From an uncultured Cellulophaga sp. (lineage in GTDB: Bacteria; Bacteroidota; Bacteroidia; Flavobacteriales; Flavobacteriaceae): a stretch of 64,000 nucleotides of DNA. The stretch lies in assembly GCA_947496695.1 (NCBI GenBank), contig CANMEI010000004.1:335662-399661 (forward strand), read 5' to 3'. The stretch's first letter is position 1, and every line of letters begins with the position of its first letter. Of this stretch, positions 36,187 through 47,024 are shown one piece after another. Position numbers and translations under genes: made by a program. The notes under the pieces are model-generated. The model made no database searches. It was given only the letters and a program-made list of their open reading frames with translations, and had not been told where the DNA came from.

Positions 36187-36954
36187 ATGATTTTAAAAAT
36201 TAAACAATTTGTTATATTTACAACAGTACTACTTTTAATCTCTTGCAAAGAAGAAAAAACAACTTTAAAAAAAATAAATGGTAAAGAAATTCCAATAACA
36301 GATTCTATACCTGAAGTTGATAGTATTGCTAATTTTATTACACCTTACCGCAAGCGTATTAACCAAGTATTAGATAGCACACTTGCTTATGCTCCAAAAA
36401 ACATCACCAAAACTGACGGAGAATTCAATACAACCGCAGGTAATTTAATGGCCGATGCCGTATTAGAACTTACAGCTCCTATTTTTAAATCTAGAACAAA
36501 AAATAATTTAGATTTTGTATTACTAAACAGTGGAGGTATACGAAGTGTTATTTCAAAAGGAAACATATCAGCAAGAACTGCATATGAAATTATGCCTTTT
36601 GACAATACAGTTGTAGTTGTAAGTTTAAAAGGAAAAGCCATCAGAGAAATGGTTAAATACTTAATAACATCTAAAAAAGCGCATCCTATTGCTGGTTTAC
36701 AAATTATTATAGATAAGAATGATAGCATAAAAGAGGTTAATATTCAAGGGAAACCTTTTGATGAAAATAAAACTTATTATGTAGCAACATCAGACTACCT
36801 TATAAAAGGAGGTGATCACATGGATTTTTTTAAAGATCATATATCAGCTACAGATACTGGTTATATGATTAGAAATGTGATGATTGATTATTTTACAAAG
36901 CTAGATACAATAGCTCCCCTTATTGATGATAGATTTATTAAAATTGAAGACTAA
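36187..36954 (+). CDS. 5'-nucleotidase C-terminal-domain lipoprotein
   Basis: 255-residue lipoprotein (signal 1-18, lipobox LLISC) made only of the UshA-type 5'-nucleotidase C-terminal, substrate-binding domain. Recognisable blocks: FNTTAGNLMADAVLELTAP, DFVLLNSGGIRSVISKGNISARTAYEIMPFDNTVVVVSLKGKAIREM, and YYVATSDYLIKGGDHMDFF. The metallophosphatase half is a separate gene directly after it (36955). Together they make one UshA-like enzyme in swapped order, presumably both facing the periplasm. Probable role: hydrolysis of extracellular nucleotides or related phosphate esters. Confidence 0.9.
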   Translation: MILKIKQFVIFTTVLLLISCKEEKTTLKKINGKEIPITDSIPEVDSIANFITPYRKRINQVLDSTLAYAPKNITKTDGEFNTTAGNLMADAVLELTAPIFKSRTKNNLDFVLLNSGGIRSVISKGNISARTAYEIMPFDNTVVVVSLKGKAIREMVKYLITSKKAHPIAGLQIIIDKNDSIKEVNIQGKPFDENKTYYVATSDYLIKGGDHMDFFKDHISATDTGYMIRNVMIDYFTKLDTIAPLIDDRFIKIED

Positions 36955-37869
36955 ATGACGATGAATAGAAGAAAATTTATATCAAACACTACGGCAACTT
37001 CTGCTTTTATAAGCCTAGGAGGGTTATCATTAAATTCATGTGCATTAAATACACAAAAAAAAATTACAATATTACATACTAATGATGTTCATAGTCATAT
37101 TGATACTTTTTCAGAAACTCACTCTAAGTTTCCTAATTTAGGCGGTGTAGCAAAAAGAGCGTCACTTGTTGATAGTATCAGAAAAGAAAATCCGAATACG
37201 TTACTTTTTGATGCTGGCGATATTTTTCAAGGCACACCATATTTTAATTTTTATGGTGGCGAACTTGAGTTTAAACTTATGAGCATGCTTAAATATGATG
37301 CAGCAACAATAGGAAATCACGACTTTGACAATGGTATTGAGGGCTTAGTTTCTCAACTACCTTATGCCAAATTTCAATTTATAAGTGCCAATTATGATTT
37401 TTCGAATACCATAATGGACGGGCACACCAAACCTTATGAAATTTACATTGTTGATGGAATAAAAATTGGAGTTTACGGTGTAGGTATTGAGCTAGATGGT
37501 TTAGTAACAAAAAAATTATATAAAGAAACTTTGTATTTAGATCCGTTAGAAATAGCTCAAGATATTGAACAAAAACTTAAAGAAGATGAAAAGTGTGATA
37601 TTATAATTTGCCTTTCACATTTAGGTTACGAATACCAATCTCATAAAATAGACGATCTTAAATTAGCTAAGCAAACTAAATTTACTAATTTAATTATTGG
37701 CGGGCATACTCATACATTTCTCGACAAACCTACTGTTGTAAAAAATAACAATCATACTAATGTATTAGTAAATCAAGTAGGCTGTTTTGGTGTTAATTTA
37801 GGTAAAATTAATTTTTATTTTGATTCAGAAAAAAATATAGTTGCTGATGGTATAAGCATAACTGTATAA
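36955..37869 (+). CDS. 5'-nucleotidase-type metallophosphatase (N-terminal domain)
   Basis: 304-residue exported metallophosphatase. The N-terminus is Tat-like (NRRKFISNTTATSAF) with a downstream hydrophobic stretch and a possible lipobox LNSC (about residue 28). The dinuclear-metal motifs are complete: TILHTNDVHSH, LLFDAGDIFQG, ATIGNHDFDNG, ICLSHLG and IIGGHTHTFLD. It lacks the substrate-binding C-terminal domain, supplied by the gene ending one base before its ATG. 9 bp before the GNAT gene. Confidence 0.92.
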   Translation: MTMNRRKFISNTTATSAFISLGGLSLNSCALNTQKKITILHTNDVHSHIDTFSETHSKFPNLGGVAKRASLVDSIRKENPNTLLFDAGDIFQGTPYFNFYGGELEFKLMSMLKYDAATIGNHDFDNGIEGLVSQLPYAKFQFISANYDFSNTIMDGHTKPYEIYIVDGIKIGVYGVGIELDGLVTKKLYKETLYLDPLEIAQDIEQKLKEDEKCDIIICLSHLGYEYQSHKIDDLKLAKQTKFTNLIIGGHTHTFLDKPTVVKNNNHTNVLVNQVGCFGVNLGKINFYFDSEKNIVADGISITV

Positions 37870-37878
37870 AAATAAAGC

Positions 37879-38328
37879 ATGTTAACATTTATAAAAACAA
37901 CATTCGAAAATACAGATTTTCAACAATTAGTTAAATCTCTAGATTTAAGCTTAAGTGAAACAGATGGAGAAGAACATGCCTTTTACCATCAATTTAATGG
38001 TATTGAAGGTTTAAAATATGCAATAGTATGTTATGAAAATGATTTAGCAATTGGTTGTGGCGTTATAAAACCTTTTAACAAAGAAACTGTTGAAATAAAA
38101 CGTATGTATGTAAAACCTGAGCATCAAGGCAAAGGAATTGGTTCTAAAATTTTAAATGAATTAGAAAAATGGGCCTCTGACTTAAAATATAATACAACAA
38201 TTCTTGAAACTGGAGTTCGTCAACCTGATGCTATTGCTCTTTACAAGAAAAATAAATATTCGATTACAAACAATTACGGACAGTATATTGGTGTAAAAAA
38301 CAGTGTTTGCTTTAAAAAAAACATATAA
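37879..38328 (+). CDS. GNAT-family N-acetyltransferase
   Basis: 149 residues with the GNAT acetyl-CoA site VEIKRMYVKPEHQGKGIGSKILNELEKWA (the Q-x-x-G-x-G/A loop) at about 74-102, followed by TTILETGVRQPDAIALYKKNKYSI. Single domain, cytoplasmic. Follows the 5'-nucleotidase pair by 9 bp and may be co-transcribed. Acceptor substrate unknown. Confidence 0.88.
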   Translation: MLTFIKTTFENTDFQQLVKSLDLSLSETDGEEHAFYHQFNGIEGLKYAIVCYENDLAIGCGVIKPFNKETVEIKRMYVKPEHQGKGIGSKILNELEKWASDLKYNTTILETGVRQPDAIALYKKNKYSITNNYGQYIGVKNSVCFKKNI

Positions 38329-38353
38329 AAATGCAAATAATTAAACCTAGTTT

Positions 38354-38384
38354 ATTGTTAGTTTAAATAATTGGCTCATATTTG
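38354..38384 (+). promoter_or_regulatory. Predicted promoter of the cold-shock gene
   Basis: ATTG (38354-38357), exact 19-bp spacer, CATATTTG (38377-38384; one mismatch to TAnnTTTG). Leader of roughly 28 nt before the ATG. Confidence 0.5.
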
Positions 38385-38416
38385 TACAATATTTTATTAA
38401 TAATTAATTTTTTAAC

Positions 38417-38608
38417 ATGAGTAAAGGAACAGTAAAATTCTTCAATGACACTAAAGGTTTTGGTTTTATCACTGAAGAAGGTGTGGATAAAGATCATTTT
38501 GTTCACATTTCTGGATTAATCGACGAAATTCGCGAAGGTGATGTAGTTGAGTTTGATTTAGAAGAAGGTAGAAAAGGTTTAAATGCGGTAAACGTAAAAG
38601 TACTTTAA
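38417..38608 (+). CDS. Cold-shock domain protein (CspA family)
   Basis: 63-residue single-stranded nucleic-acid-binding protein of the OB fold. RNP1 is KGFGFI (residues 13-18) and the RNP2-like motif is HFVHIS, where CspA has VFVHFS. GTVKFFNDTKGFGFITEEG and the end GLNAVNVKVL are canonical. Acts as RNA chaperone in the cytoplasm, often cold- or growth-phase-controlled. Own promoter and strong terminator, so monocistronic. Confidence 0.96.
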   Translation: MSKGTVKFFNDTKGFGFITEEGVDKDHFVHISGLIDEIREGDVVEFDLEEGRKGLNAVNVKVL

Positions 38609-38630
38609 TATATAATACTTTCAATGGCTA

Positions 38631-38667
38631 AAAAAGTTCCGTTCATTAATTGAACGGGACTTTTTTT
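38631..38667 (+). terminator. Terminator after the cold-shock gene
   Basis: Stem AAAAAGTTCCGTTCA (38631-38645) with TGAACGGGACTTTTT (38651-38665), one T-G pair, 5-nt loop, T7 tail. It can also serve the convergent antiporter gene because the left arm starts with A5. Confidence 0.85.
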
Positions 38668-38702
38668 ATTTTAACTACATTCTTTTAATTTGTATTATAA
38701 TA

Positions 38703-39941
38703 TTATTCTGCCACTTTTTTCACTAGTCTACCAACCGTTAAGCCTTGAGCTACTATAGAAAATACCACAACCACATAAGTTATTACTAAAAATAAATCTC
38801 TATTCATTTCATCAGTAAGCCCCAATGCTAATGCTATTGAAATACCACCTCTTAAACCTCCCCAAGTCATAATTAAATTGGTTTTAGGAACAAAATCTAG
38901 TTTCTTTTCAAAAATTTTAATGGGTAATATTAATGAAATGTAACGACATATTAATATAATCGGAATTGCTAAAATCCCTGCCAATATATAATTCACATTG
39001 AAAGTTAAAACCAACATTTCCATTCCTATTAAAACAAAAAGTAAGGTATTTAACAAAATATCAATTAGTTCCCAAAACTTATCTACATAAGTTTCTGTTA
39101 TCTCAGACATAGCACTATCACGTAAAGTATCATTACCCACAAATAAACCTGCAGTCACCATAGCTAACGGAGCTGACAAATGTAATTTTTGAGCTATTAC
39201 AGTACCCACCATTACAGTTGCTAGCGTAATAATTACCTCAATATCATAATCATCAATAGATCTCATTAACCTATATGTTACCCAACCTAAGAATAAACCT
39301 AATGCAATACCACCTATAACTTCTACTCCAAATAATTGTAAAACATCTAGAGCAGTAATGTTTTTTGTCGATGGACTAGCAAATTGATATATTACTAAAA
39401 AAACTACTACACCTACTCCATCATTAAATAATGATTCTCCTACTATTTTAGTTTCTAATTTTTTAGGAACCCCTGCCTTTTTTAAAATACCAAGAACCGC
39501 TATTGGATCTGTAGGTGAAATTAACGCACCGAAGAGTAAGCAATACACATACCCTACATTAAAATTGAATAGTTGCAACAGATAAAAAACAACTGTTCCT
39601 ACCAAAAAGGTTGACACCAAAACTCCTAATGTAGAAAAAAGTAAAATAGGTCCCCTTTGTACTTTTAATTGTTCAAAATTAGTATGTAACGCACCTGCAA
39701 AGAGTAAAAAGCTTAACATAACATCAAGCAATACAGCCTTAAAATCAATTTGAGTTATAATATATTTTTCTGCATTTAAAAGTGTATCATCAAAATAACT
39801 TAGCCCAAAAATGCCCAATGTAAAAACAATTGTAATTAACATTAAACCTATTGTATTCGGTAATTTTAGAAATCGAACATTTATATAACCAAACATTGCT
39901 GAAAGAAATACTAAAATGGCAATAATTACAAAGTAATCCAT
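38703..39941 (-). CDS. CPA1-family Na+/H+ antiporter
   Basis: 412-residue polytopic inner-membrane antiporter of the NhaP/NHE type, about 12 membrane segments. The core motif GESLFNDGVGVVVFLVI contains the Asn-Asp pair of CPA1 electroneutral exchangers, and ISPTDPIAVLGILKKAGVPKKLETKIV is the unwound-helix TDP region. There is no C-terminal regulatory TrkA domain. It is monocistronic: the KDG kinase lies upstream in the same direction with a 33-bp gap, so co-transcription from that gene is possible. Confidence 0.92.
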   Translation of the reverse strand: MDYFVIIAILVFLSAMFGYINVRFLKLPNTIGLMLITIVFTLGIFGLSYFDDTLLNAEKYIITQIDFKAVLLDVMLSFLLFAGALHTNFEQLKVQRGPILLFSTLGVLVSTFLVGTVVFYLLQLFNFNVGYVYCLLFGALISPTDPIAVLGILKKAGVPKKLETKIVGESLFNDGVGVVVFLVIYQFASPSTKNITALDVLQLFGVEVIGGIALGLFLGWVTYRLMRSIDDYDIEVIITLATVMVGTVIAQKLHLSAPLAMVTAGLFVGNDTLRDSAMSEITETYVDKFWELIDILLNTLLFVLIGMEMLVLTFNVNYILAGILAIPIILICRYISLILPIKIFEKKLDFVPKTNLIMTWGGLRGGISIALALGLTDEMNRDLFLVITYVVVVFSIVAQGLTVGRLVKKVAE

Positions 39942-39973
39942 AAAATCAATTTTTTAATAGTAAAGTTAATAAA

Positions 39974-40978
39974 CTATCTATTTAGTCTACCCGTTACATT
40001 ACCTTCTAAAATAGCCATAACTTCTTTAACAGTGGCAAAGTTAACATCACCTTCATAGGTATGTTTTAAAGCACATGCTGCACTTGCAAATTCCATCGCT
40101 TTGTAATCATCAAATTGCTGTAAACCGTAAATTAACCCTGCCGCAAAAGCATCTCCAGTACCAATTCTATCAACAACATGTGTAATATCTAAATCTTGAG
40201 TTTCTCTAAAATCTTCACCATTCCACATTCTAGCTCTAATTTTATGCCAGGAGGAATTTACAGAAGTTCTTATTTTATCAAAAACTTTTTCTATGGATGG
40301 AAAACGCTCTTTTAACTGCTTACTCGCCTCTATAAAATCATCATTTGAATAACTAAAATTTGTATCAAGAACCTCATTTATTTCATTAATTCCTCCAATA
40401 AATATGGTAGAATATTCTAACAATTCCGTTAAAACTGGTTTCGCTTCTTTTCCGTATTTCCAAAGTCCGCTTCTATAAGTTGGATCAGCGGTAACTGCTA
40501 TTCCTTTTTTTTGTGCTAAAATTAAGCCTTCACGTAAAGTTTCAAAACCACCTTCACAAAGTGCCGGGGTTATTCCTGTCCAATGAAAAAGAGTTGCATC
40601 TTTCAAAGATTCTTCCCAATTTACCATTTCAGGTTTAATTTCTGAAAATGAAGAATGCGATCTATTATATGAAATAGAACTTGGTCGCATAACTGCACCA
40701 ACTTCTAAAAAATAAACACCTAACGGCCTATTTGATCGTACAATTGAAGAAGTATCAACTGCAAACTTATTTAAATATGAAATTGCTGTATCTCCAATAA
40801 AATCATTTGAAATACATGTAATATGTTTTACATTACCTCCAAAATTTGCAATAGAAATACCCACATTAACCTCTGTACCCCCAAAATAAAACTCTAAAGT
40901 ATTAGCTTGAATAAATTTCTTATTCCCTTTAGGTGATAATCGCATTAATACTTCTCCGAAAGTGACAACTTGACTCAT
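39974..40978 (-). CDS. kdgK: 2-keto-3-deoxygluconate kinase (PfkB family)
   Basis: 334-residue sugar kinase. N-terminal FGEVLMRLSPKGNKKFIQANTLEFYFGGTEVNVGISIANFG matches KDG kinases. Other parts: VYFLEVGAVMRPSSISYNRSHSSF, FHWTGITPALCEG, TADPTYRSGLWKYG and the PfkB active site VVDRIGTGDAFAAGLIYG with the catalytic Asp in GTGD. It phosphorylates KDG for aldol cleavage in pectin, alginate or glucuronate routes. No kdgA aldolase or uxu gene is adjacent, so the specificity rests on similarity. Confidence 0.85.
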   Translation of the reverse strand: MSQVVTFGEVLMRLSPKGNKKFIQANTLEFYFGGTEVNVGISIANFGGNVKHITCISNDFIGDTAISYLNKFAVDTSSIVRSNRPLGVYFLEVGAVMRPSSISYNRSHSSFSEIKPEMVNWEESLKDATLFHWTGITPALCEGGFETLREGLILAQKKGIAVTADPTYRSGLWKYGKEAKPVLTELLEYSTIFIGGINEINEVLDTNFSYSNDDFIEASKQLKERFPSIEKVFDKIRTSVNSSWHKIRARMWNGEDFRETQDLDITHVVDRIGTGDAFAAGLIYGLQQFDDYKAMEFASAACALKHTYEGDVNFATVKEVMAILEGNVTGRLNR

Positions 40979-41111
40979 ATTTCATATATTATTAAATGTA
41001 AATTTAAAAAGATATCGCCTTTTTCTACATAAAGTATATTTTATTAACAATTAGATGACCTAATGACTAATACTAAACAATTAATCTTAGATGTTTATAA
41101 AATATATTTTA

Positions 41112-43127
<2,016 letters not shown>

Positions 43128-43976
43128 TTAATTTTTTATTCCTTTCAACATTCGATTATTACCAAACATATCTTGTCGCAATTCAATAGCTGAAAATTTT
43201 TCTTCTAGCAAAAGTGTTGTCTCTTTTCCTAAATACTGGTTTATTTCAAAATACAATTTACCATTTTCAGTTAAATTATGAGAAGCAAAATCTGTTATCT
43301 TTTTATAAAACACTAACGGATTTTCATCTGAAACAAACAATGCTAATTCTGGTTCGTGTTTCAAAACATTATCATTCATTTCGGTTTTCTCTAATTCACG
43401 AACATAAGGCGGGTTTGAAACTACAATATCAAACTCCATATTTAATGTATCTATTTCTAAAATGCTTTCTTGAATAAATGTTACAGAAACCTTATTGATA
43501 CTAGCGTTTTCCTTTGCTACAGTTATAGCTTTATTAGAAACATCTAAAGTGAAAACTTTTGCATTAGGTAAATGTTTTGCTAAACTAATAGGAATACAAC
43601 CACTACCCGTACCTATATCTAATATTTTTAATTCAGCCTGATGATCTTCAATCTCACTTAAAATCCATCGTACTAATTCTTCAGTTTCAGGTCTTGGTAT
43701 TAGAACATTTTTATTAACTATAAATTCCAAATCCATAAATTCAGTTTTACCTATAATATGTTGAATCGGAATATTTAACTTTAACTTACTTAATGCCTCA
43801 AATAAAGGAGATTCTTCTTTTTTAGTAACCGTTAAATTTGGTTCTATAACCAAAATAAAACGTTGTAAGCCTACATAGTGTTCTATCAACAAATAAAAGA
43901 AACTACTTACTTCTTCTTTTTGATAAATTGCATCAAGCTCTCGATGAAATATATTTTTTATTTCTTTTAAAAGCAT
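43128..43976 (-). CDS. prmC: Peptide chain release factor N5-glutamine methyltransferase
   Basis: 282-residue SAM enzyme that methylates the GGQ glutamine of RF1/RF2. The N-terminal helical domain recognises the factor (about 1-90), with PIQHIIGKTEFMDLEF and LIPRPETEELVRWIL. SAM site LKILDIGTGSGCIPISLAKHLP and catalytic FDIVVSNPPYV. Sits between a GNAT gene (4-bp gap upstream) and ligA in a minus-strand operon. Confidence 0.95.
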   Translation of the reverse strand: MLLKEIKNIFHRELDAIYQKEEVSSFFYLLIEHYVGLQRFILVIEPNLTVTKKEESPLFEALSKLKLNIPIQHIIGKTEFMDLEFIVNKNVLIPRPETEELVRWILSEIEDHQAELKILDIGTGSGCIPISLAKHLPNAKVFTLDVSNKAITVAKENASINKVSVTFIQESILEIDTLNMEFDIVVSNPPYVRELEKTEMNDNVLKHEPELALFVSDENPLVFYKKITDFASHNLTENGKLYFEINQYLGKETTLLLEEKFSAIELRQDMFGNNRMLKGIKN

Positions 43977-43980
43977 GCTT

Positions 43981-44469
43981 TTATTTTAAATCTTTTATCA
44001 TCCAAATAGGACATGAATAATGACCGGTATTTCCCATGGGAGCAACTAAATACTCAAATCCAGATTTTTTATATAGTTTTTGTGCAGATTCCATATATGG
44101 CATGGTTTCTAAATACATTTTTTCAAATCCATATTCCTTAGCACGTTCTATACAAGTATCAATCATTTGCGTACCTATTCCTTTACCTCTAGCCTCTTCT
44201 AAAAAGTACATTTTTTGAAGTTCACATACATTACCTTCATAATTATCTAATTGCGCAACACCACAACACCCTACAACCTTATCATTTTCTTCAACCACAA
44301 AATAAGTAGCTTTGGGTACATTATAATTCTCAAACATATGATCTAAAGCTTTGTCTGCATATGCAGTACCAACTTTTGGCACTCCTAAATCTACCAATAC
44401 TTTACGCACAACACTTGCAACTTGCGTATTATCTTTTTGTTGAATTTCTCTAATAATAATAGTTCCCAT
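43981..44469 (-). CDS. GNAT-family N-acetyltransferase
   Basis: 162 residues. GNAT core: TYFVVEENDKVVGCCGVAQLDN, then the acetyl-CoA loop CELQKMYFLEEARGKGIGTQMIDTCIERAKEYGF (about 85-117) and MYLETMPYMESAQKLYKKSGFEYL. First gene of the GNAT-prmC-ligA operon and divergent from ribD, with 43 bp between the starts. Substrate unknown. Confidence 0.88.
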   Translation of the reverse strand: MGTIIIREIQQKDNTQVASVVRKVLVDLGVPKVGTAYADKALDHMFENYNVPKATYFVVEENDKVVGCCGVAQLDNYEGNVCELQKMYFLEEARGKGIGTQMIDTCIERAKEYGFEKMYLETMPYMESAQKLYKKSGFEYLVAPMGNTGHYSCPIWMIKDLK

Positions 44470-44500
44470 AATTTCTTAAAATGATATCTATAGAATATCC

Positions 44501-44508
44501 TATTTTTG
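44501..44508 (+). promoter_or_regulatory. Candidate -7 promoter element of ribD
   Basis: TATTTTTG, an exact TAnnTTTG match, ends 4 bp before the GTG start of ribD. The same geometry is seen at smpB. No -33 match at 19 bp. Confidence 0.3.
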
Positions 44509-44512
44509 CGGT

Positions 44513-45565
44513 GTGAAGATACATGAATTTTACATTTCTAGATGCATACAAATTGCTCAAAACGGTTTAGGCACTACAGCTCCAAACCCAATGGTAGGTG
44601 CCGTTATTGTATGCAAAAACAAAATTATTGGAGAGGGATATACTAGTCCATATGGAGGTTCACACGCAGAGGTGAATGCCATTAACTCTGTAAAAGACAA
44701 AAGTTTACTTGTTAATGCTACAATTTATGTAACTCTTGAACCCTGTTCTCACTTCGGAAAAACACCACCCTGTGCTGATTTAATTATAAAACACGGCATC
44801 AAGAGTGTAGTAATTGGACTTATAGATCCGCATGAAAAAGTTGCAGGTCAAGGTATTAAAAGGTTAAAAGACGCTGGTTGCAATGTTACTGTTGGAATTT
44901 TAGAAAAAGAATGCCGTGAACATCACAAACGTTTTTTAGCAATACAAGAAAAAAAGAGACCCTATATAATTTTAAAATGGGCAGAAACTGCTGACGGATT
45001 TATTGCACCTGATAATTCACTTAGAGCCGAAAAAAAACAACCTTTCTGGATCACTAATAAATACTCAAAACAATTGGTTCACAAATGGCGCTCAGAAGAA
45101 CAGGCTATTTTAGTGGGCACAAATACTGTTTTAGCAGATAACCCTAAATTAGATGTTCGTAACTGGACAGGCAAAAATCCTACGCGAATTATTCTAGACA
45201 GAAAATTAAAAATTAATAATGCACATCATGTACTTGATAAAAGTATTAAAACATTAATTTTTACTGAGGTTTCTGATGAATTAAAATATAAAAATAGTAT
45301 TGATTATATTCTGATAGATTTCAATAAAAACATAGCATTACAAATTTGTGATGCACTTTACAAAAATAATATACAAAGTGTTATAATTGAAGGTGGTTCA
45401 CAAACACTACAAACTTTTATTAATGAAAGTTTATGGGATGAAGCACGAGTTTTTATTGGTATTTCAACATTTAAAAAAGGAATAAACGCACCTCAAATAA
45501 CAGGCAGAATAAGCGAAACTAGAAACTTAGATACAGACATTTTAAAAACATATTACAATGATTAA
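44513..45565 (+). CDS. ribD: Riboflavin biosynthesis deaminase/reductase RibD
   Basis: 350-residue bifunctional enzyme of riboflavin synthesis. The cytidine-deaminase-like N-terminal half binds zinc through HAE (H51, E53) and PCSHFGKTPPC (C78, C87), with TTAPNPMVGAVIV and the GLIDPHEKVAGQGI substrate loop. The reductase half (about 145-350) has YIILKWAETADGFIA, AILVGTNTVLADNPKLDVRNW and SVIIEGGSQTLQTFI. GTG start; no ATG in range. Overlaps the HAD gene by 8 bp, so the two are coupled. Confidence 0.95.
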   Translation: MKIHEFYISRCIQIAQNGLGTTAPNPMVGAVIVCKNKIIGEGYTSPYGGSHAEVNAINSVKDKSLLVNATIYVTLEPCSHFGKTPPCADLIIKHGIKSVVIGLIDPHEKVAGQGIKRLKDAGCNVTVGILEKECREHHKRFLAIQEKKRPYIILKWAETADGFIAPDNSLRAEKKQPFWITNKYSKQLVHKWRSEEQAILVGTNTVLADNPKLDVRNWTGKNPTRIILDRKLKINNAHHVLDKSIKTLIFTEVSDELKYKNSIDYILIDFNKNIALQICDALYKNNIQSVIIEGGSQTLQTFINESLWDEARVFIGISTFKKGINAPQITGRISETRNLDTDILKTYYND

Positions 45566-46160
45566 GAATATCATTTTTGACTTTGGAGACATTTTTATTA
45601 ATTTAGATAAACCCGCTGTTTTTACTGCTCTTACAAAAGTTGGTTATACAGAAATTACTCCTGAATTAGATAAAATTTTTAAAGATTATGAAATGGGTCT
45701 TATCACTTCTGATAATTTTATAAAAAGCCTAAATCAAATTTTCCCTAAAGCTAACTCTAAAGAAATTAAAGAAGCATGGAATAGCATTCTTTTAGATTTT
45801 CCTGAGCATAGACTCAAGTTTGTTGAGCAATTAGCTTCAGAGAAAAAATACCGTCTTTTTCTATTAAGTAATACTAATGAAATTCACATTGATTTTGCTA
45901 CCGCTTCTATTGGTTCTGATAGGTTTGATAGATTTAAAGCTTGTTTTGAAAAGTTTTATTTATCACATGAAATTAACCTGAGAAAACCTAATAATAATAT
46001 TTATGAATTTGTTTTAGCTGAAAACAACCTAAAACCCGAAGAAACCTTTTTTGTTGACGACACTAAAGAAAATACAGATTCTTCAACCGCATTAGGCATA
46101 AAAAGCTGGAATTTACTGGTTGGTGAAGAAGATATCATTCAGTTGAAAACTAAATTATAA
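45558..46160 (+). CDS. HAD-superfamily hydrolase (subfamily IA)
   Basis: 200 residues. Motif I is FDFGDIFINLD, with nucleophile Asp followed two residues later by Gly rather than the usual acid/base Asp, as in YihX-type members. Motif II FLLSNTNEIH, motif III Lys in LRKPNNNIYEFV, motif IV FFVDDTKENTDSS. The fold supports phosphatase activity, possibly on a riboflavin intermediate given its 8-bp overlap with ribD (context only). Ends exactly where the EamA gene begins. Confidence 0.88.
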   Translation: MIKNIIFDFGDIFINLDKPAVFTALTKVGYTEITPELDKIFKDYEMGLITSDNFIKSLNQIFPKANSKEIKEAWNSILLDFPEHRLKFVEQLASEKKYRLFLLSNTNEIHIDFATASIGSDRFDRFKACFEKFYLSHEINLRKPNNNIYEFVLAENNLKPEETFFVDDTKENTDSSTALGIKSWNLLVGEEDIIQLKTKL

Positions 46161-47024
46161 ATGTTCTATTTAATATTATGCATCTTATTTTCTAGTTCAC
46201 TTTTTGTAATATTTAAATTATTCAACAACTACAAAATACAAACGCTATATGCCATAATCACCAATTATTTTGTAGCAAGTATTTTTTCGTTATTTTTCTA
46301 TAAAGAAACTATAATTTTAAACGATCTGCCAAACAAACCATGGTTTACACCTACTGTTTGTTTAGGTTTTCTATTTATTACTGTTTTTTATGTTACCGCA
46401 CTAACATCCCAAAAAATTGGAGTATCGGTAGCATCGGTGGCTTCAAAAATGTCATTAGTAATTCCTGTTATAGTGGGTGTAAGTATTTATAACGAAAACT
46501 TAAGTTTATTAAAAATAATTGGAATACTATTAGCTTTAAGTGCTGTATATTTCTCATCTTTAAAAGACAAAAAATCTCCCGTAATAAACAATTCATTTTT
46601 ATTACCTCTATTATTATTTTTAGGCTCTGGGAGTATTGATGCAAGTTTAAAATTTTTACAAAAAAAATATGTTCCCGAAAATGAATTTCCACTTTTTTGT
46701 GGTGTAGTTTTTTTATCAGCGGGTGTTTTAGGGTTACTATTCATTCTAATCAGATCTTACAAAATACCTTTAAAGAAAAATTACAAAAATTTAGTTGGCG
46801 GCATCATTCTTGGTATTTTCAACTACATAACTTTATATTTTCTGCTTAAAGCCTTACAAAATGACTTTTTAGACAGTTCTTCAATTTTTACAATTAATAA
46901 TGTAGCTGTAGTTTTATTTACAACATTATTAGGCATTCTTCTATTTAAAGAAAAGTTGATTATAAAAAACTGGATTGGAATTGGATTAGCAGTAATTAGT
47001 ATCATATTAGTAGCTTTGTTTTAA
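46161..47024 (+). CDS. EamA/DMT-family membrane transporter
   Basis: 287-residue protein with about ten hydrophobic segments arranged as two EamA repeats: FYLILCILFSSSLFVIFKLF begins the first, and SFLLPLLLFLGSGSIDASLKFLQ begins the second after the SSLKDKKSPV linker. LLFKEKLIIKNWIGIGLAVISIILVALF is the typical repeat end. Drug/metabolite transporter superfamily; substrate unknown. ATG directly follows the HAD stop, and its own stop shares a base with the yigZ ATG (TAATG). Confidence 0.9.
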   Translation: MFYLILCILFSSSLFVIFKLFNNYKIQTLYAIITNYFVASIFSLFFYKETIILNDLPNKPWFTPTVCLGFLFITVFYVTALTSQKIGVSVASVASKMSLVIPVIVGVSIYNENLSLLKIIGILLALSAVYFSSLKDKKSPVINNSFLLPLLLFLGSGSIDASLKFLQKKYVPENEFPLFCGVVFLSAGVLGLLFILIRSYKIPLKKNYKNLVGGIILGIFNYITLYFLLKALQNDFLDSSSIFTINNVAVVLFTTLLGILLFKEKLIIKNWIGIGLAVISIILVALF

